Shown: piece by piece, positions 7,685 through 15,169 of the stretch | How positions within the stretch are numbered: position 1 is the first letter of the stretch | How the letters are laid out: the number at the start of each line of letters is the position of its first letter | Origin: JAOUEE01 sp051011595 | Lineage (GTDB): Bacteria; Actinomycetota; Acidimicrobiia; Acidimicrobiales; SHLQ01 | NCBI GenBank assembly: GCA_051011595.1 | Contig: JBPCTQ010000318.1 | Location: 1-26,831, forward strand | Direction of reading: 5' to 3' | DNA length: 26,831 bases | Made by a program: the position numbers and the translations under genes | Notes under the pieces: model-generated | What the model was told of the DNA's origin: nothing | The model's database searches: none | The model's input: the letters and a program-made list of their open reading frames with translations, nothing else

Positions 7685-8815
7685 ATGAGAACGATTGCGG
7701 CCATCATCACCATTGCACTGGTTGGCCTGTCGCCTGGCGCGGCCGGCTCGGCGGCGGTGCAGTGTCGCGGCTTCGCGCCCACCATCGTTGGTCAGGGCCT
7801 GGTGATCGGCACACCGGGCGACGACGTCATCATGGGGTCGTCGGGCAACGACACCATCAAGGGCCGCGGTGGCGACGACATCATCTGCGGTGGCGCGGGC
7901 AGCGACCGGTTGCTGGGTGGCGCGGGCGACGATGACCTGCGCGGCGGGCCTGGCCAGGACGAGCTCCGAGGCCAGGGTGGCGACGACACGCTGGGCGACC
8001 TCGAGAACCTCAACGTGCTCCACGGCGGTCCCGGATCGGACACCATCACCGGAGCCGGCACGTTGCTCGGCGCGGCAGGCAACGACGTCCTCACCGGTTC
8101 GTCGGCGAACGATCGGCTCATCGGCGGAGCCGGGTGGAACGAGGTCTACGGACGAGGCGGCGCAGACCACATCCGTGTCGGCGGCGGGTGGGCCCACGGT
8201 GGGGACGGAAACGACACCCTCCTCATCGGCGGCGGGGCCGGCGAAGGTGGCGCCGGCGACGATCGGATCACGGTGGCCAAGGGTGGGGCCAACGGTGGTC
8301 CCGGCAACGACACCCTCCTCATGCTCGACGGGGGTGGCGAGGGCGGCGCCGGCGATGATCGGATCACGGTGGCCATCGGCGCGGCCAGCGGGGGTCCCGG
8401 CAACGACGTCATCAAACCCCACCCGGTGCTGATGAGCCGGTACGACGCCTCTGGCGGGGACGGCGACGACGTGCTGATCTCGGGGATCGGGTTCGGGAAG
8501 ATGTTGGCCGGATCCGGCGACGACCTGGTCATCGGGCGAACGTTGCCCGGTCACGGCGGCGCCTATGGCAACTGGCTGTCGGGCCACGAAGGTGACGACG
8601 TGCTCATCGGAGCTGAGGGACTCCTCGATCTGGTGTCGGGTGACGATGGCGTCGACCAGTGCATCGGGAGCATGACCGTCGACGCTCGGGGCCAGGTGCG
8701 GTTCTTCCCGTTCGAGGACAGCGACCTGGTCGGCCCTGGCTGCGAGAAGACGCTGACCCGATCGTCCCCGGCCGTCGACTCGATCCTCGATCGGCTGGCC
8801 GAAGCGACGAGCTGA
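7685..8815 (+). CDS. Exported calcium-binding RTX-type repeat protein 3
   Basis: 376 aa. ATG 7685 follows a strong AGAGGGG (7674-7680) at short spacing and opens a Sec signal peptide (MRTIAAIITIALVGLSPGAA, cleavage near GSA at residue 23). The mature protein starts QCRGFAPTIVGQGLVIGTPG, then GSSGNDTIKGRGGDDIICGG: the C-x-G...PTIVG...GTPGDD opening and ICGG pattern are common in actinobacterial calcium-binding repeat proteins. Glycine/aspartate nonapeptides continue to about residue 330, including two near-identical blocks (GGAGDDRITVAKGGANGGPG and GGAGDDRITVAIGAASGGPG) that look like a recent internal duplication. It is a more distant relative of genes 1 and 2, with its own promoter region. 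An extracellular beta-roll protein; function unknown. Confidence 0.88.
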   Translation: MRTIAAIITIALVGLSPGAAGSAAVQCRGFAPTIVGQGLVIGTPGDDVIMGSSGNDTIKGRGGDDIICGGAGSDRLLGGAGDDDLRGGPGQDELRGQGGDDTLGDLENLNVLHGGPGSDTITGAGTLLGAAGNDVLTGSSANDRLIGGAGWNEVYGRGGADHIRVGGGWAHGGDGNDTLLIGGGAGEGGAGDDRITVAKGGANGGPGNDTLLMLDGGGEGGAGDDRITVAIGAASGGPGNDVIKPHPVLMSRYDASGGDGDDVLISGIGFGKMLAGSGDDLVIGRTLPGHGGAYGNWLSGHEGDDVLIGAEGLLDLVSGDDGVDQCIGSMTVDARGQVRFFPFEDSDLVGPGCEKTLTRSSPAVDSILDRLAEATS

Positions 8816-8855
8816 GGGCTTCGGGCCCACCCTCCCGCGCGACACGTTGCGCTGG

Positions 8856-8861
8856 TAGAAC
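8856..8861 (+). promoter_or_regulatory. Possible -10 element for a leaderless aldehyde dehydrogenase transcript
   Basis: TAGAAC ends 7 nt before ATG 8869 and the spacing segment has no Shine-Dalgarno. The last base does not fit TANNNT, so this is weak. The rest of the 53-bp gap after the RTX gene shows only a short GGGC-loop-GCCC stem (8816-8828). Confidence 0.25.
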
Positions 8862-8868
8862 TGTCCCT

Positions 8869-10296
8869 ATGACCGTCACCGACGACAACACCGACACCGT
8901 CGATCTCACCGGCGACGCCACCAAGCTGGTGGCCGACGCCGTGAGCCGCACCCGCGCCGCCTTCGCCAGCGGTCGCACACGCGACCTCGACTGGCGAGCC
9001 AAGCAGCTCGACGGGCTTCTCCGCATGCTCGCCGAGAACGATGTCCGGCTCACCTCGGCGCTGGCCGCCGACGTGGGCAAACCCAGCACCGAAGGTTGGG
9101 CCACCGACGTCGGCGCCACTGCGGGCGAGATCGCCCACATCCGCAAACACATGGCCAAGTGGGCCAAACCCCGTCGGGCCAGCCTGCCCATCGCCGCCCA
9201 GCCGGGCAAGGGCCGGGTCGTTCCCGAGCCGTTGGGGGTGGTGCTCATCGTGGCGCCGTGGAACTACCCCATCCAGCTGCTGCTCAACCCGCTGGCTGCG
9301 GCCCTCGCCGCCGGCAACGCAGCCGTCTGCAAACCCAGCGAGCTGGCTCCGGCCACCTCCGCCCTGTTGGCCGAACTGCTCCCCCGCTACCTCGACGACG
9401 AAGCAGTGGTGGTGGTCGAAGGCGACGTGCCCGTGGCCACCGCCCTGCTCGAGCAGAAGTGGGACCACATCTTCTTCACCGGCTCCACCGACGTGGGCCG
9501 CATCGTGATGCAGGCCGCCGCCACCCACCTCACTCCGGTCACCCTCGAGCTGGGCGGCAAGAGCCCGGTCATCGTCGACGACTCGGCCGACATCGAGGTG
9601 ACGGGTCGACGCCTGGCCTGGGGCAAGTTCCTCAACGCCGGCCAGACCTGTATCGCCCCCGACTACATCCTGGTGCCGGCCGGCAAACGTGACGCCCTGG
9701 TCGAGGCCATCGAGACCAGCGTGCGCGAGTTCTACGGGCCCGATGCCCGCACCAGCGCCGACTACGCCCGCATCGTGAACGAGCGCCACCTCCAGCGCCT
9801 CACCGGATTGCTCGACGGCGAGTCCGGGACGGTGGCCTTCGGGTCAGAGACCGATGCCGACGACAAGTACCTGGCGCCCACGGTGGTGATCGACCCCGAT
9901 GTCGACTCCCCCATCATGCAACAGGAGATCTTCGGGCCCATCTTGCCCATCGTCACCATCGACGACACCGACGAGGCCATCGCCTTCATCAACGAGCGGC
10001 CCAAACCATTGGCGCTGTACGTGTTCTCGTCCGACGACGACACCACCGACCACATCATCAACCAGACCAGTTCCGGTGGGGTGTGCGTCAACCACGTGAT
10101 CCTGCACATCGCTCCGCCCGAGCTGCCCTTCGGTGGTGTGGGCGAGAGCGGCATGGGTCGCTACCACGGCCAGTCGGGTTTCGACACGTTCTCCAACCTC
10201 AAGTCGGTGCTGCGCAAGAAGACCCGCCCCGACGTCAAGGTCCTGTACCCGCCCTACACCAACTTCAAGGACAAACCCTTCCGCACGGCCATGTAG
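8869..10296 (+). CDS. NAD(P)+-dependent aldehyde dehydrogenase, ALDH3-like
   Basis: 475 aa. It oxidises an aldehyde to its acid in the cytoplasm. The oxyanion Asn is in APWNYP (N132), the cofactor-binding turn is FTGSTDVG (204-210), the general base Glu is in LELGGKSP (E227), and the catalytic Cys is in NAGQTCIAPDY (C261). The 'AGQTCIAPDY' active site, the length under 500 aa and the C-terminal GMGRYHGQSGFDTFSNLKSV point to the class 3/fatty or aromatic aldehyde dehydrogenase branch, distinct from the BetB-type enzyme at 22.3-23.8 kb. The end (about residues 455-475, YPPYTNFKDKPFRTAM) resembles the tail of class 3 enzymes. It is likely monocistronic, converging on the MarR gene across a large palindrome. 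The natural substrate is not evident. Confidence 0.95.
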   Translation: MTVTDDNTDTVDLTGDATKLVADAVSRTRAAFASGRTRDLDWRAKQLDGLLRMLAENDVRLTSALAADVGKPSTEGWATDVGATAGEIAHIRKHMAKWAKPRRASLPIAAQPGKGRVVPEPLGVVLIVAPWNYPIQLLLNPLAAALAAGNAAVCKPSELAPATSALLAELLPRYLDDEAVVVVEGDVPVATALLEQKWDHIFFTGSTDVGRIVMQAAATHLTPVTLELGGKSPVIVDDSADIEVTGRRLAWGKFLNAGQTCIAPDYILVPAGKRDALVEAIETSVREFYGPDARTSADYARIVNERHLQRLTGLLDGESGTVAFGSETDADDKYLAPTVVIDPDVDSPIMQQEIFGPILPIVTIDDTDEAIAFINERPKPLALYVFSSDDDTTDHIINQTSSGGVCVNHVILHIAPPELPFGGVGESGMGRYHGQSGFDTFSNLKSVLRKKTRPDVKVLYPPYTNFKDKPFRTAM

Positions 10297-10304
10297 GCCC
10301 CTCT

Positions 10305-10359
10305 CCCGAAATTGCTGCCCTGACGCGCGCTGGGCGCGCGTAATCACCGCAATTTCGGG
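10305..10359. terminator. Nested 55-bp palindrome between convergent genes; likely bidirectional terminator
   Basis: Outer arms CCCGAAATTGC (10305-10315) and GCAATTTCGGG (10349-10359) are perfectly complementary. An inner stem ACGCGCGC-TGG-GCGCGCGT (10323-10341) lies inside them. The element starts 8 nt after the aldehyde dehydrogenase stop and contains the last codons and stop of the MarR gene. It shares the CCCGAA..GC outer / TGACGCG inner design of the repeats at 26711-26831, so it may be both a terminator and a repeat-family member. Confidence 0.75.
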
Positions 10360-10802
10360 CGAAGCTCGGACGCGATGCGCTCGAAGGCCGTCGCCACGGA
10401 TTGCTTCTCGGACTCGTCGAAGCGATCGATGAACACGCGGCGCACCGCTTCGACATGGCCGGGAGCTGCCGCCTCCAGCCGGCGACGACCCTGGGCAGTG
10501 AGGACCGCCTCGACGCCGCGGCGATCGTGGGGGCAATCGGCTCGTTCGACCAGGCCATCGGCCACCATACGATCGATGCGATGGGTGAGCCGGCTCCGGC
10601 TGTGCAGCATGCGGTCGGCCAGCTCGCTCATGCGCAACCGACCGTGCTCACTCTCGGAGAGATAGACCAGCACCTCGTAGTCGTCGAGTGACAGGCCGGT
10701 GTTGTCCCGGAGGGCATCGTCGATGAGGTCGAAGGCACGAACCGACACCTCCAGGAACCCTCGCCACAGGCGATCCTCGGTCGGGTCCAGCCATTTCGTC
10801 AT
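10344..10802 (-). CDS. MarR-family transcriptional regulator
   Basis: 152 aa from ATG 10802, which has GGTGAG a few nt upstream; ATG 10814 would add four residues. It contains the MarR winged helix: a helical start (MTKWLDPTEDRLWRGFLEVS), then LSLDDYEVLVYLSES, the recognition region MSELADRMLHSRSRLTHRID, and the wing VERADCPHDRRGVEAVLT with the typical Asp-Arg-Arg. Such dimers bind short palindromes and usually repress divergent genes until a phenolic, oxidant or other small ligand is sensed. A perfect 18-bp palindrome lies 20 bp upstream of its start, between it and the divergent yceI-pirin operon, making those genes its probable targets along with itself. The 3' end overlaps a terminator-like palindrome. 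Confidence 0.93.
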   Translation of the reverse strand: MTKWLDPTEDRLWRGFLEVSVRAFDLIDDALRDNTGLSLDDYEVLVYLSESEHGRLRMSELADRMLHSRSRLTHRIDRMVADGLVERADCPHDRRGVEAVLTAQGRRRLEAAAPGHVEAVRRVFIDRFDESEKQSVATAFERIASELRPKLR

Positions 10803-10822
10803 GTTTCTCACCATAGTCGGAA

Positions 10823-10840
10823 TAGTTCAATATTGAACTA
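10823..10840. promoter_or_regulatory. Perfect 18-bp palindromic operator (probable MarR site)
   Basis: TAGTTCAATATTGAACTA is an exact palindrome placed between the divergent MarR and yceI genes. The AT-rich TTCAA/TTGAA half-sites fit MarR-type operators. Further TTGAA copies at 10846-10850 and 10853-10857 may be a weaker second site. A TAAGTT (10839-10844) at its right edge could be the -10 box for yceI. Confidence 0.8.
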
Positions 10841-10892
10841 AGTTGTTGAAGATTGAAGCATCAACGGAAACCAACTCCTCGGAGGAGAACCA

Positions 10893-11444
10893 ATGTCTGC
10901 ACTCACCACCGGCACGTGGACCATCGAACCGTCCCACTCGAGCGTGGCCTTCACCGTTCGCCACCTCGGCCTCAGCAAGGTCCGGGGCCAGTTCAACCGT
11001 TTCACCGGCGAGATCGAGATCGGGGTCGACCAGCTGGCCAGTTCGGTCAACGCCACCATCGACCTCTCGTCGATCGACACCAACAACAACGATCGTGATG
11101 GCCATCTCCAGTCGACCGACTTCTTCTCGGTCGAGGAGCACCCGGAGATGGTGTTCCGATCCACCGGAGTTCGAGCCCACGACGACCAGTTCGATCTCGA
11201 CGGTGAGCTCACCGTCAACGGCACCACCCGACCAGTGACCCTCGCCCTCGAGTTCCATGGTGTGGCCGAGGATCCGTACGGCGCCACCCGCGCCGGATTC
11301 AGCGCTACCGCCGACATCAGCCGCAGCGAATTCGGCATCGACTTCCAGGTTCCCCTCGACGCCGGCCGCCTCCTGGTCGGTGACAAGGTGAGCATCGAAC
11401 TCGAGATCCAGGCCGTACCGGCCATGGTCGAGGCGCTCGCCTGA
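10893..11444 (+). CDS. YceI-family lipocalin-like protein
   Basis: 183 aa; ATG 10893 follows a strong GGAGGAG (10881-10887). The opening GTWTIEPSHSSVAFTVRHLG, then SKVRGQFNRFTGEI and SIDTNNNDRDGHLQSTDFF are the conserved YceI signature. The family forms an eight-stranded antiparallel beta-barrel with a long hydrophobic pocket that binds isoprenoid or fatty-acid-like amphiphiles. This member has no signal peptide, so it is cytoplasmic, like many actinobacterial YceI proteins and unlike periplasmic E. coli YceI. Its TGA shares one base with the pirin ATG (TGATG), indicating one operon with coupled translation. Control by the divergent MarR protein through the palindrome at 10823-10840 is likely. 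The specific ligand is unknown; a stress-related or quinone-related role is an inference. Confidence 0.93.
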   Translation: MSALTTGTWTIEPSHSSVAFTVRHLGLSKVRGQFNRFTGEIEIGVDQLASSVNATIDLSSIDTNNNDRDGHLQSTDFFSVEEHPEMVFRSTGVRAHDDQFDLDGELTVNGTTRPVTLALEFHGVAEDPYGATRAGFSATADISRSEFGIDFQVPLDAGRLLVGDKVSIELEIQAVPAMVEALA

Positions 11445-12352
11445 TGAAACCGATACGCCCCGTCGCCGGTGTCCTCGACGCGCCGTACACCCTCGAAGGA
11501 GCGGGCTTCGGGGTGTATCGGCCCTTCCCCCAACCCTCGCTGTCGCTGCTCGACCCGTTCCTGCTGCTCGACGAGATGGAACCGACCGAACACGCTCCCG
11601 GAGCGGCCCAGGGAGCTCCGGACCATCCCCACCGCGGCTTCGAGACGGTGACCTATGTGCTCGAGGGTGAGGTCGAACACGCCGACTCGAAGGGAAACCG
11701 TGACGTGATCGGACCCGGCGATGTGCAGTGGATGACAGCTGGTTCGGGCGTCGTGCATTCCGAGATGCCGTCGGCGCGCCTCCAGACCGAAGGCGGTCGA
11801 GTCCACGGTTTCCAGTTGTGGGTGAATCTGCCGGCCGCGGCCAAGATGATCGACCCGACGTACCAGAGCATCCGAGCCGCCGACATCCCCCGGCTCGAGG
11901 GTGACGGATGGGTGGCCCGCATCGTGGCCGGGACCGTCGCCGGGACAACGGGGCCGGCCTCCACCCGCACCCCGATCGGCTACGCCCACGTCACCATCGA
12001 GCCCGGTTCCACCATGACCCTCGACGTGCCCGCCGACCACCGTGCGGCGGCCTACGTGTTCGCCGGCCGGGCCATTACCTCCGATCGCACCGCCGATGGC
12101 ACCACCGATGGCACCGTCGTCGAGGCCCGCCGGCTGGTGGTGTACGACATCGCCGACGGCGCCATCCAACTACAGGTGGGCCGGGGCGAACCTGCAGTCG
12201 AAGCCCTGGTGCTGTCGGGGCGACCCCTCGACGAGCCGGTGGCCCGCCACGGACCCTTTGTGATGAACACCCGCCAGCAGCTGATCGAGGCCTTCGACGA
12301 CTACCAGTCGGGTCGAATGGGCCGCATCGAGGCCTCCGACGCCACCGCGTGA
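11444..12352 (+). CDS. Pirin-family bicupin protein
   Basis: 302 aa, starting at the ATG that overlaps the yceI stop. The N-terminal cupin has the pirin metal ligands H61 and H63 (APDHPHRGFETVTY) and H105, E107 (GSGVVHSEMP). The C-terminal cupin (residues ~170-285) ends with the typical pirin close HGPFVMNTRQQLIEAFDDYQ. Pirins bind Fe(II/III); some are quercetin 2,3-dioxygenases, others are redox-dependent regulators. The intact metal site makes either possible. Together with yceI under a MarR operator, a response to phenolic or quinone-like stress is reasonable but inferred. A stretch of TADGTTDGT-type residues at ~219-227 looks like a small internal repeat in a loop. Confidence 0.93.
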   Translation: MKPIRPVAGVLDAPYTLEGAGFGVYRPFPQPSLSLLDPFLLLDEMEPTEHAPGAAQGAPDHPHRGFETVTYVLEGEVEHADSKGNRDVIGPGDVQWMTAGSGVVHSEMPSARLQTEGGRVHGFQLWVNLPAAAKMIDPTYQSIRAADIPRLEGDGWVARIVAGTVAGTTGPASTRTPIGYAHVTIEPGSTMTLDVPADHRAAAYVFAGRAITSDRTADGTTDGTVVEARRLVVYDIADGAIQLQVGRGEPAVEALVLSGRPLDEPVARHGPFVMNTRQQLIEAFDDYQSGRMGRIEASDATA

Positions 12353-12354
12353 CT

Positions 12355-12382
12355 CCCGGCACCAACTTCGCGGTGATCCGGG
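12355..12382 (+). terminator. Hairpin just after the pirin gene
   Basis: CCCGGCACC (12355-12363) pairs with GGTG-AT-CCGGG (12372-12382), leaving an 8-nt loop and a 2-nt bulge. It begins 3 nt after the pirin stop. There is no T-tract, so termination is likely but not certain. Confidence 0.5.
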
Positions 12383-12445
12383 ACGGTCGCGCACCCCGAC
12401 TCAGGCCCGTGTTTTCAGGCCAGGACGAGGTCGCGATTTTGACCC

Positions 12446-12475
12446 TTGACGCCGGTGTAATTACGAGCATGTAAT
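12446..12475 (+). promoter_or_regulatory. Candidate nrdAB promoter with a GTAATTAC palindrome in the spacer
   Basis: TTGACG (12446-12451) and TGTAAT (12470-12475) are spaced 18 bp. Between them GTAATTAC (12457-12464) is a perfect 8-bp palindrome. TGTAATT occurs twice (12456-12462 and 12470-12476), 14 bp apart. A repressor bound here would block the polymerase. I see no match to the usual NrdR box. Confidence 0.5.
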
Positions 12476-12481
12476 TGTTCT

Positions 12482-12651
12482 TCCGAGCCAAGTCACATCG
12501 ATGTGGTTTCACCACGGTTCATCGATGGGGCAAAGCACGGAAGGGGCGTCCCGGAACGGCCAGCTTGCCACTCCGGGGCAGGAGCGGAGAACCGGTGGCC
12601 GCGCGTCGCCGGATCCGATTCCAGGGATGGGACCAAGGAGACAACACGACC
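12482..12651 (+). promoter_or_regulatory. Long, structure-rich 5' leader of nrdA
   Basis: If transcription starts near 12482 the leader is about 170 nt. It holds CACATCGATGTG (12494-12505, a perfect palindrome), a GTGG/CCAC stem directly after it, and a larger hairpin GCCAC(tc)CGG...CCGGTGGC (12567-12599). It ends with the nrdA ribosome binding site AAGGAG (12635-12640). Ribonucleotide reductase genes can be preceded by cobalamin riboswitches, but the conserved core is not convincing here. The ATG at 12475 opens the same frame as nrdA, but the extra 59 residues are unlike the family. Confidence 0.4.
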
Positions 12652-15105
12652 ATGACGCTGACCGACGAGCACCTCGACTCGCCGACCATTCTCGACGACC
12701 CGGCCGACGCCGGCATGCGGGTCAAGAAACGAAACGGCGACCTCGAGTCCGTCGATCTCGACAAGATCGTGGCTGCGGTGCGCCGCAGTGCCGACGGTCT
12801 GACCGGGGTCGATCCGCTGCGCATCGCCACCCGCACCATCTCGGGCCTCGTCGACGGGGCCACCACCACCGAGCTCGACGAGTTGTCCATCCGCACCGCG
12901 GCGGCGCTCATCGTCGAGGAACCGAACTACTCCAAGCTGGCCGCTCGCCTGTTGGCCACCACGATCGACAAGGAGGTCCGCAACCAGGACATCCATTCGT
13001 TCTCGCAGTCGATCTCCACCGGGCACCGGTTGGGACTGATCGGCGACGACATCGCCGACTTCGTGGCCACCAACGCCCGCAAGCTCAACGACACCATCAC
13101 CGCCGACCGCGACAAACTCTTCGAGTTCTTCGGGCTGCGCACGGTCTATGACCGCTACCTGCTGCGTCACCCCGATCAGAGAGGCATCATCGAGACCCCG
13201 CAGTACTTCTTCCTGCGGGTGGCGTGCGGTCTGGCCACCACCACCGAAGAGGCCATCCGCTTCTACCAGCTCATCTCGGCGCTCGAGTACCTGCCCTCTT
13301 CCCCCACCCTGTTCAACTCGGGTACCACCCATCCCCAGATGTCGTCGTGTTACCTGCTCGATTCGCCCGAAGACAGCCTCGAGGGCATCTACAAGCGCTA
13401 CACCGACATCGCCCGGCTCTCGAAGTTCGCCGGCGGCATCGGTGTGGCCTGGCACCGGGTGCGGGCCAAGGGCAGCCTCATCAAAGGCACCAACGGCCTC
13501 TCCAATGGCATCGTCCCCTGGCTGAAGACGCTCGACAGCTCCGTCGCCGCCGTCAACCAGGGTGGTCGCCGCAATGGTGCCGCGTGTGTCTACCTCGAGA
13601 GCTGGCACTCCGACATCGAGGACTTCCTCGATCTGCGCGAGAACACCGGCGACCACGCCCGTCGCACCCACAATCTCAACCTGGCCAACTGGATCCCCGA
13701 CCTGTTCATGGAGCGGGTCGAGAACGACTGGCAGTGGTCGCTGTTCGACCCCAAGAAGGTCCCGCACCTCACCGACCTCTACGGCCCCGACTTCGAACGG
13801 GCCTACATCGAGGCCGAAGAGCAGGGCCTGTTCGAGCGACAGCTCCCCGCTCGCGAACTCTACACCCGCATGATGCGTTCGTTGGCCCAGACCGGCAACG
13901 GCTGGATGACCTTCAAGGACGCCAGCAACCTGCGCTGCAACCAGACCGGTAGCCACGCGGCCGACGGCAGCCCCCGGGTCGTGCATCTGTCCAACCTGTG
14001 CACCGAGATCATCGAGGTCACCAATCAGGGTGAGACTGCGGTCTGCAACCTCGGTTCGGTCAACCTCGGGGCCCTGGTGAAGCCGGCGGCCGACGGTGAG
14101 ATGGCGTTCGACTTCGACCGGCTGGGCGAGGTCGTGCGCATCGCCATGCCCTTCCTCGATCGCGTCATCGACATCAACTTCTACCCGACCCCCGAGGCCG
14201 AGGCGTCCAACCATGCCTGGCGCCCGGTCGGCCTGGGGCTCATGGGCCTCCAGGACGTCTTCTTCAAGCTCGGGCTCACGTTCGACTCCGACGAAGCCCG
14301 TGTGTTGTCCCGTCGCATCAGCGAGCACATCTACTTCCATGCCCTGTGGGCCAGCACCGACCTGGCCGAAGCCGACGGTCCCCATGCCACCTTCGCCGAC
14401 ACCCGCGCCGCTCGGGGCGATCTCCAGTTCGACCTGGCCACGGCCGGTCGTCACGGTGATGCCGTCACCGAACCCCACGGCGATCTCGACTGGGACGGTT
14501 TGCGGTCGCGTATCGGCGACGTCGGTCTGCGCAACTCGCTGATGATCGCCATCGCCCCCACCGCCACCATTGCCTCGATCGCCGGCTGCTACGAGTGCAT
14601 CGAGCCCCAGGTGTCGAACCTGTTCAAACGAGAGACGCTCTCGGGTGAATTCCTCCAGATCAACCGGTACCTGGTCAGCGAGCTGAAGTCCCGCGACCTG
14701 TGGACCGACGACATCGCCGGCGCCATCAAACGGGCCGAAGGATCGATCCAAGACATCGAAGGCATCCCCGACGAGATCAAGGCTCTGTACCGCACGGCCT
14801 GGGAGATCCCCATGCGCTCACTGATCGACATGGCCGCCGAACGGGGCGCCTACATCGACCAGAGCCAGTCGCTCAACCTGTTCATGGAATCGCCCACCAT
14901 CGGCAAGCTCTCCTCGATGTACAACTACGCCTGGAAGCAGGGCCTCAAGACCACGTACTACCTGCGGTCCCGCCCGGCCACCCCCATCAACCAGACCACC
15001 ACCTCGGGCAACGGCTCGGGGCCGGCGCCGGCCAAGACGTTCACCGACGCCGAAGCGGTGGCCTGCTCACTCGAGAATCCCGAGACCTGCGAAGCCTGCG
15101 ACTGA
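12652..15105 (+). CDS. nrdA: Class Ia ribonucleoside-diphosphate reductase, alpha (large) subunit
   Basis: 817 aa from ATG 12652, 11 nt after AAGGAG. It reduces ribonucleoside diphosphates to deoxyribonucleotides. An ATP-cone (residues ~22-110, starting MRVKKRNGDLESVDLDKIV) gives overall activity control and separates it from the shorter NrdE type. The catalytic barrel has the disulfide pair C233 (MSSCYLL) and C465 (AVCNLGSVNL), and the thiyl-radical site N448-L-C450-T-E452. The radical-transfer pair Y769-Y770 lies in KTTYYLRSR, and the C-terminal thioredoxin-reactive pair C813-E-A-C816 ends the protein. All key residues are present, so it should be active. It is co-transcribed with nrdB 64 nt downstream; the gap contains long C-runs before the nrdB ribosome binding site. 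Confidence 0.97.
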   Translation: MTLTDEHLDSPTILDDPADAGMRVKKRNGDLESVDLDKIVAAVRRSADGLTGVDPLRIATRTISGLVDGATTTELDELSIRTAAALIVEEPNYSKLAARLLATTIDKEVRNQDIHSFSQSISTGHRLGLIGDDIADFVATNARKLNDTITADRDKLFEFFGLRTVYDRYLLRHPDQRGIIETPQYFFLRVACGLATTTEEAIRFYQLISALEYLPSSPTLFNSGTTHPQMSSCYLLDSPEDSLEGIYKRYTDIARLSKFAGGIGVAWHRVRAKGSLIKGTNGLSNGIVPWLKTLDSSVAAVNQGGRRNGAACVYLESWHSDIEDFLDLRENTGDHARRTHNLNLANWIPDLFMERVENDWQWSLFDPKKVPHLTDLYGPDFERAYIEAEEQGLFERQLPARELYTRMMRSLAQTGNGWMTFKDASNLRCNQTGSHAADGSPRVVHLSNLCTEIIEVTNQGETAVCNLGSVNLGALVKPAADGEMAFDFDRLGEVVRIAMPFLDRVIDINFYPTPEAEASNHAWRPVGLGLMGLQDVFFKLGLTFDSDEARVLSRRISEHIYFHALWASTDLAEADGPHATFADTRAARGDLQFDLATAGRHGDAVTEPHGDLDWDGLRSRIGDVGLRNSLMIAIAPTATIASIAGCYECIEPQVSNLFKRETLSGEFLQINRYLVSELKSRDLWTDDIAGAIKRAEGSIQDIEGIPDEIKALYRTAWEIPMRSLIDMAAERGAYIDQSQSLNLFMESPTIGKLSSMYNYAWKQGLKTTYYLRSRPATPINQTTTSGNGSGPAPAKTFTDAEAVACSLENPETCEACD

Positions 15106-15169
15106 CCCCGGTCGCCGCCGTCCACACCCCCCCAACCTTCCCCCCCCTTCTCCAGGAGACCCCTCACGT

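Noticed and set aside
4412..8815. Type I-secreted RTX toxins
   Set aside because: The proteins have N-terminal export signals and no ABC exporter, adaptor or acyltransferase gene nearby.
7376..8845. Minus-strand 489-codon frame opposite the third RTX gene
   Set aside because: RTX repeats in GC-rich DNA always give long Val/Asp-rich antisense frames; there is no start signal or domain.
12541..12600. Cobalamin (or c-di-AMP) riboswitch upstream of nrdA
   Set aside because: Fragments such as GCCACT and GGAGAACCGG are only loosely similar to conserved cores; the full B12 box and ordered core segments are not found. Kept only as a structured leader.
12475..12651. Upstream nrdA start at ATG 12475
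   Set aside because: The extra 59 residues do not resemble NrdA proteins, and ATG 12652 has a strong AAGGAG site and the expected N-terminus before the ATP-cone.
12493..14751. Long antisense open frame opposite nrdA
   Set aside because: A high-GC shadow of the nrdA codon pattern. The nrdA translation has every catalytic residue; the antisense one has no recognisable motif.
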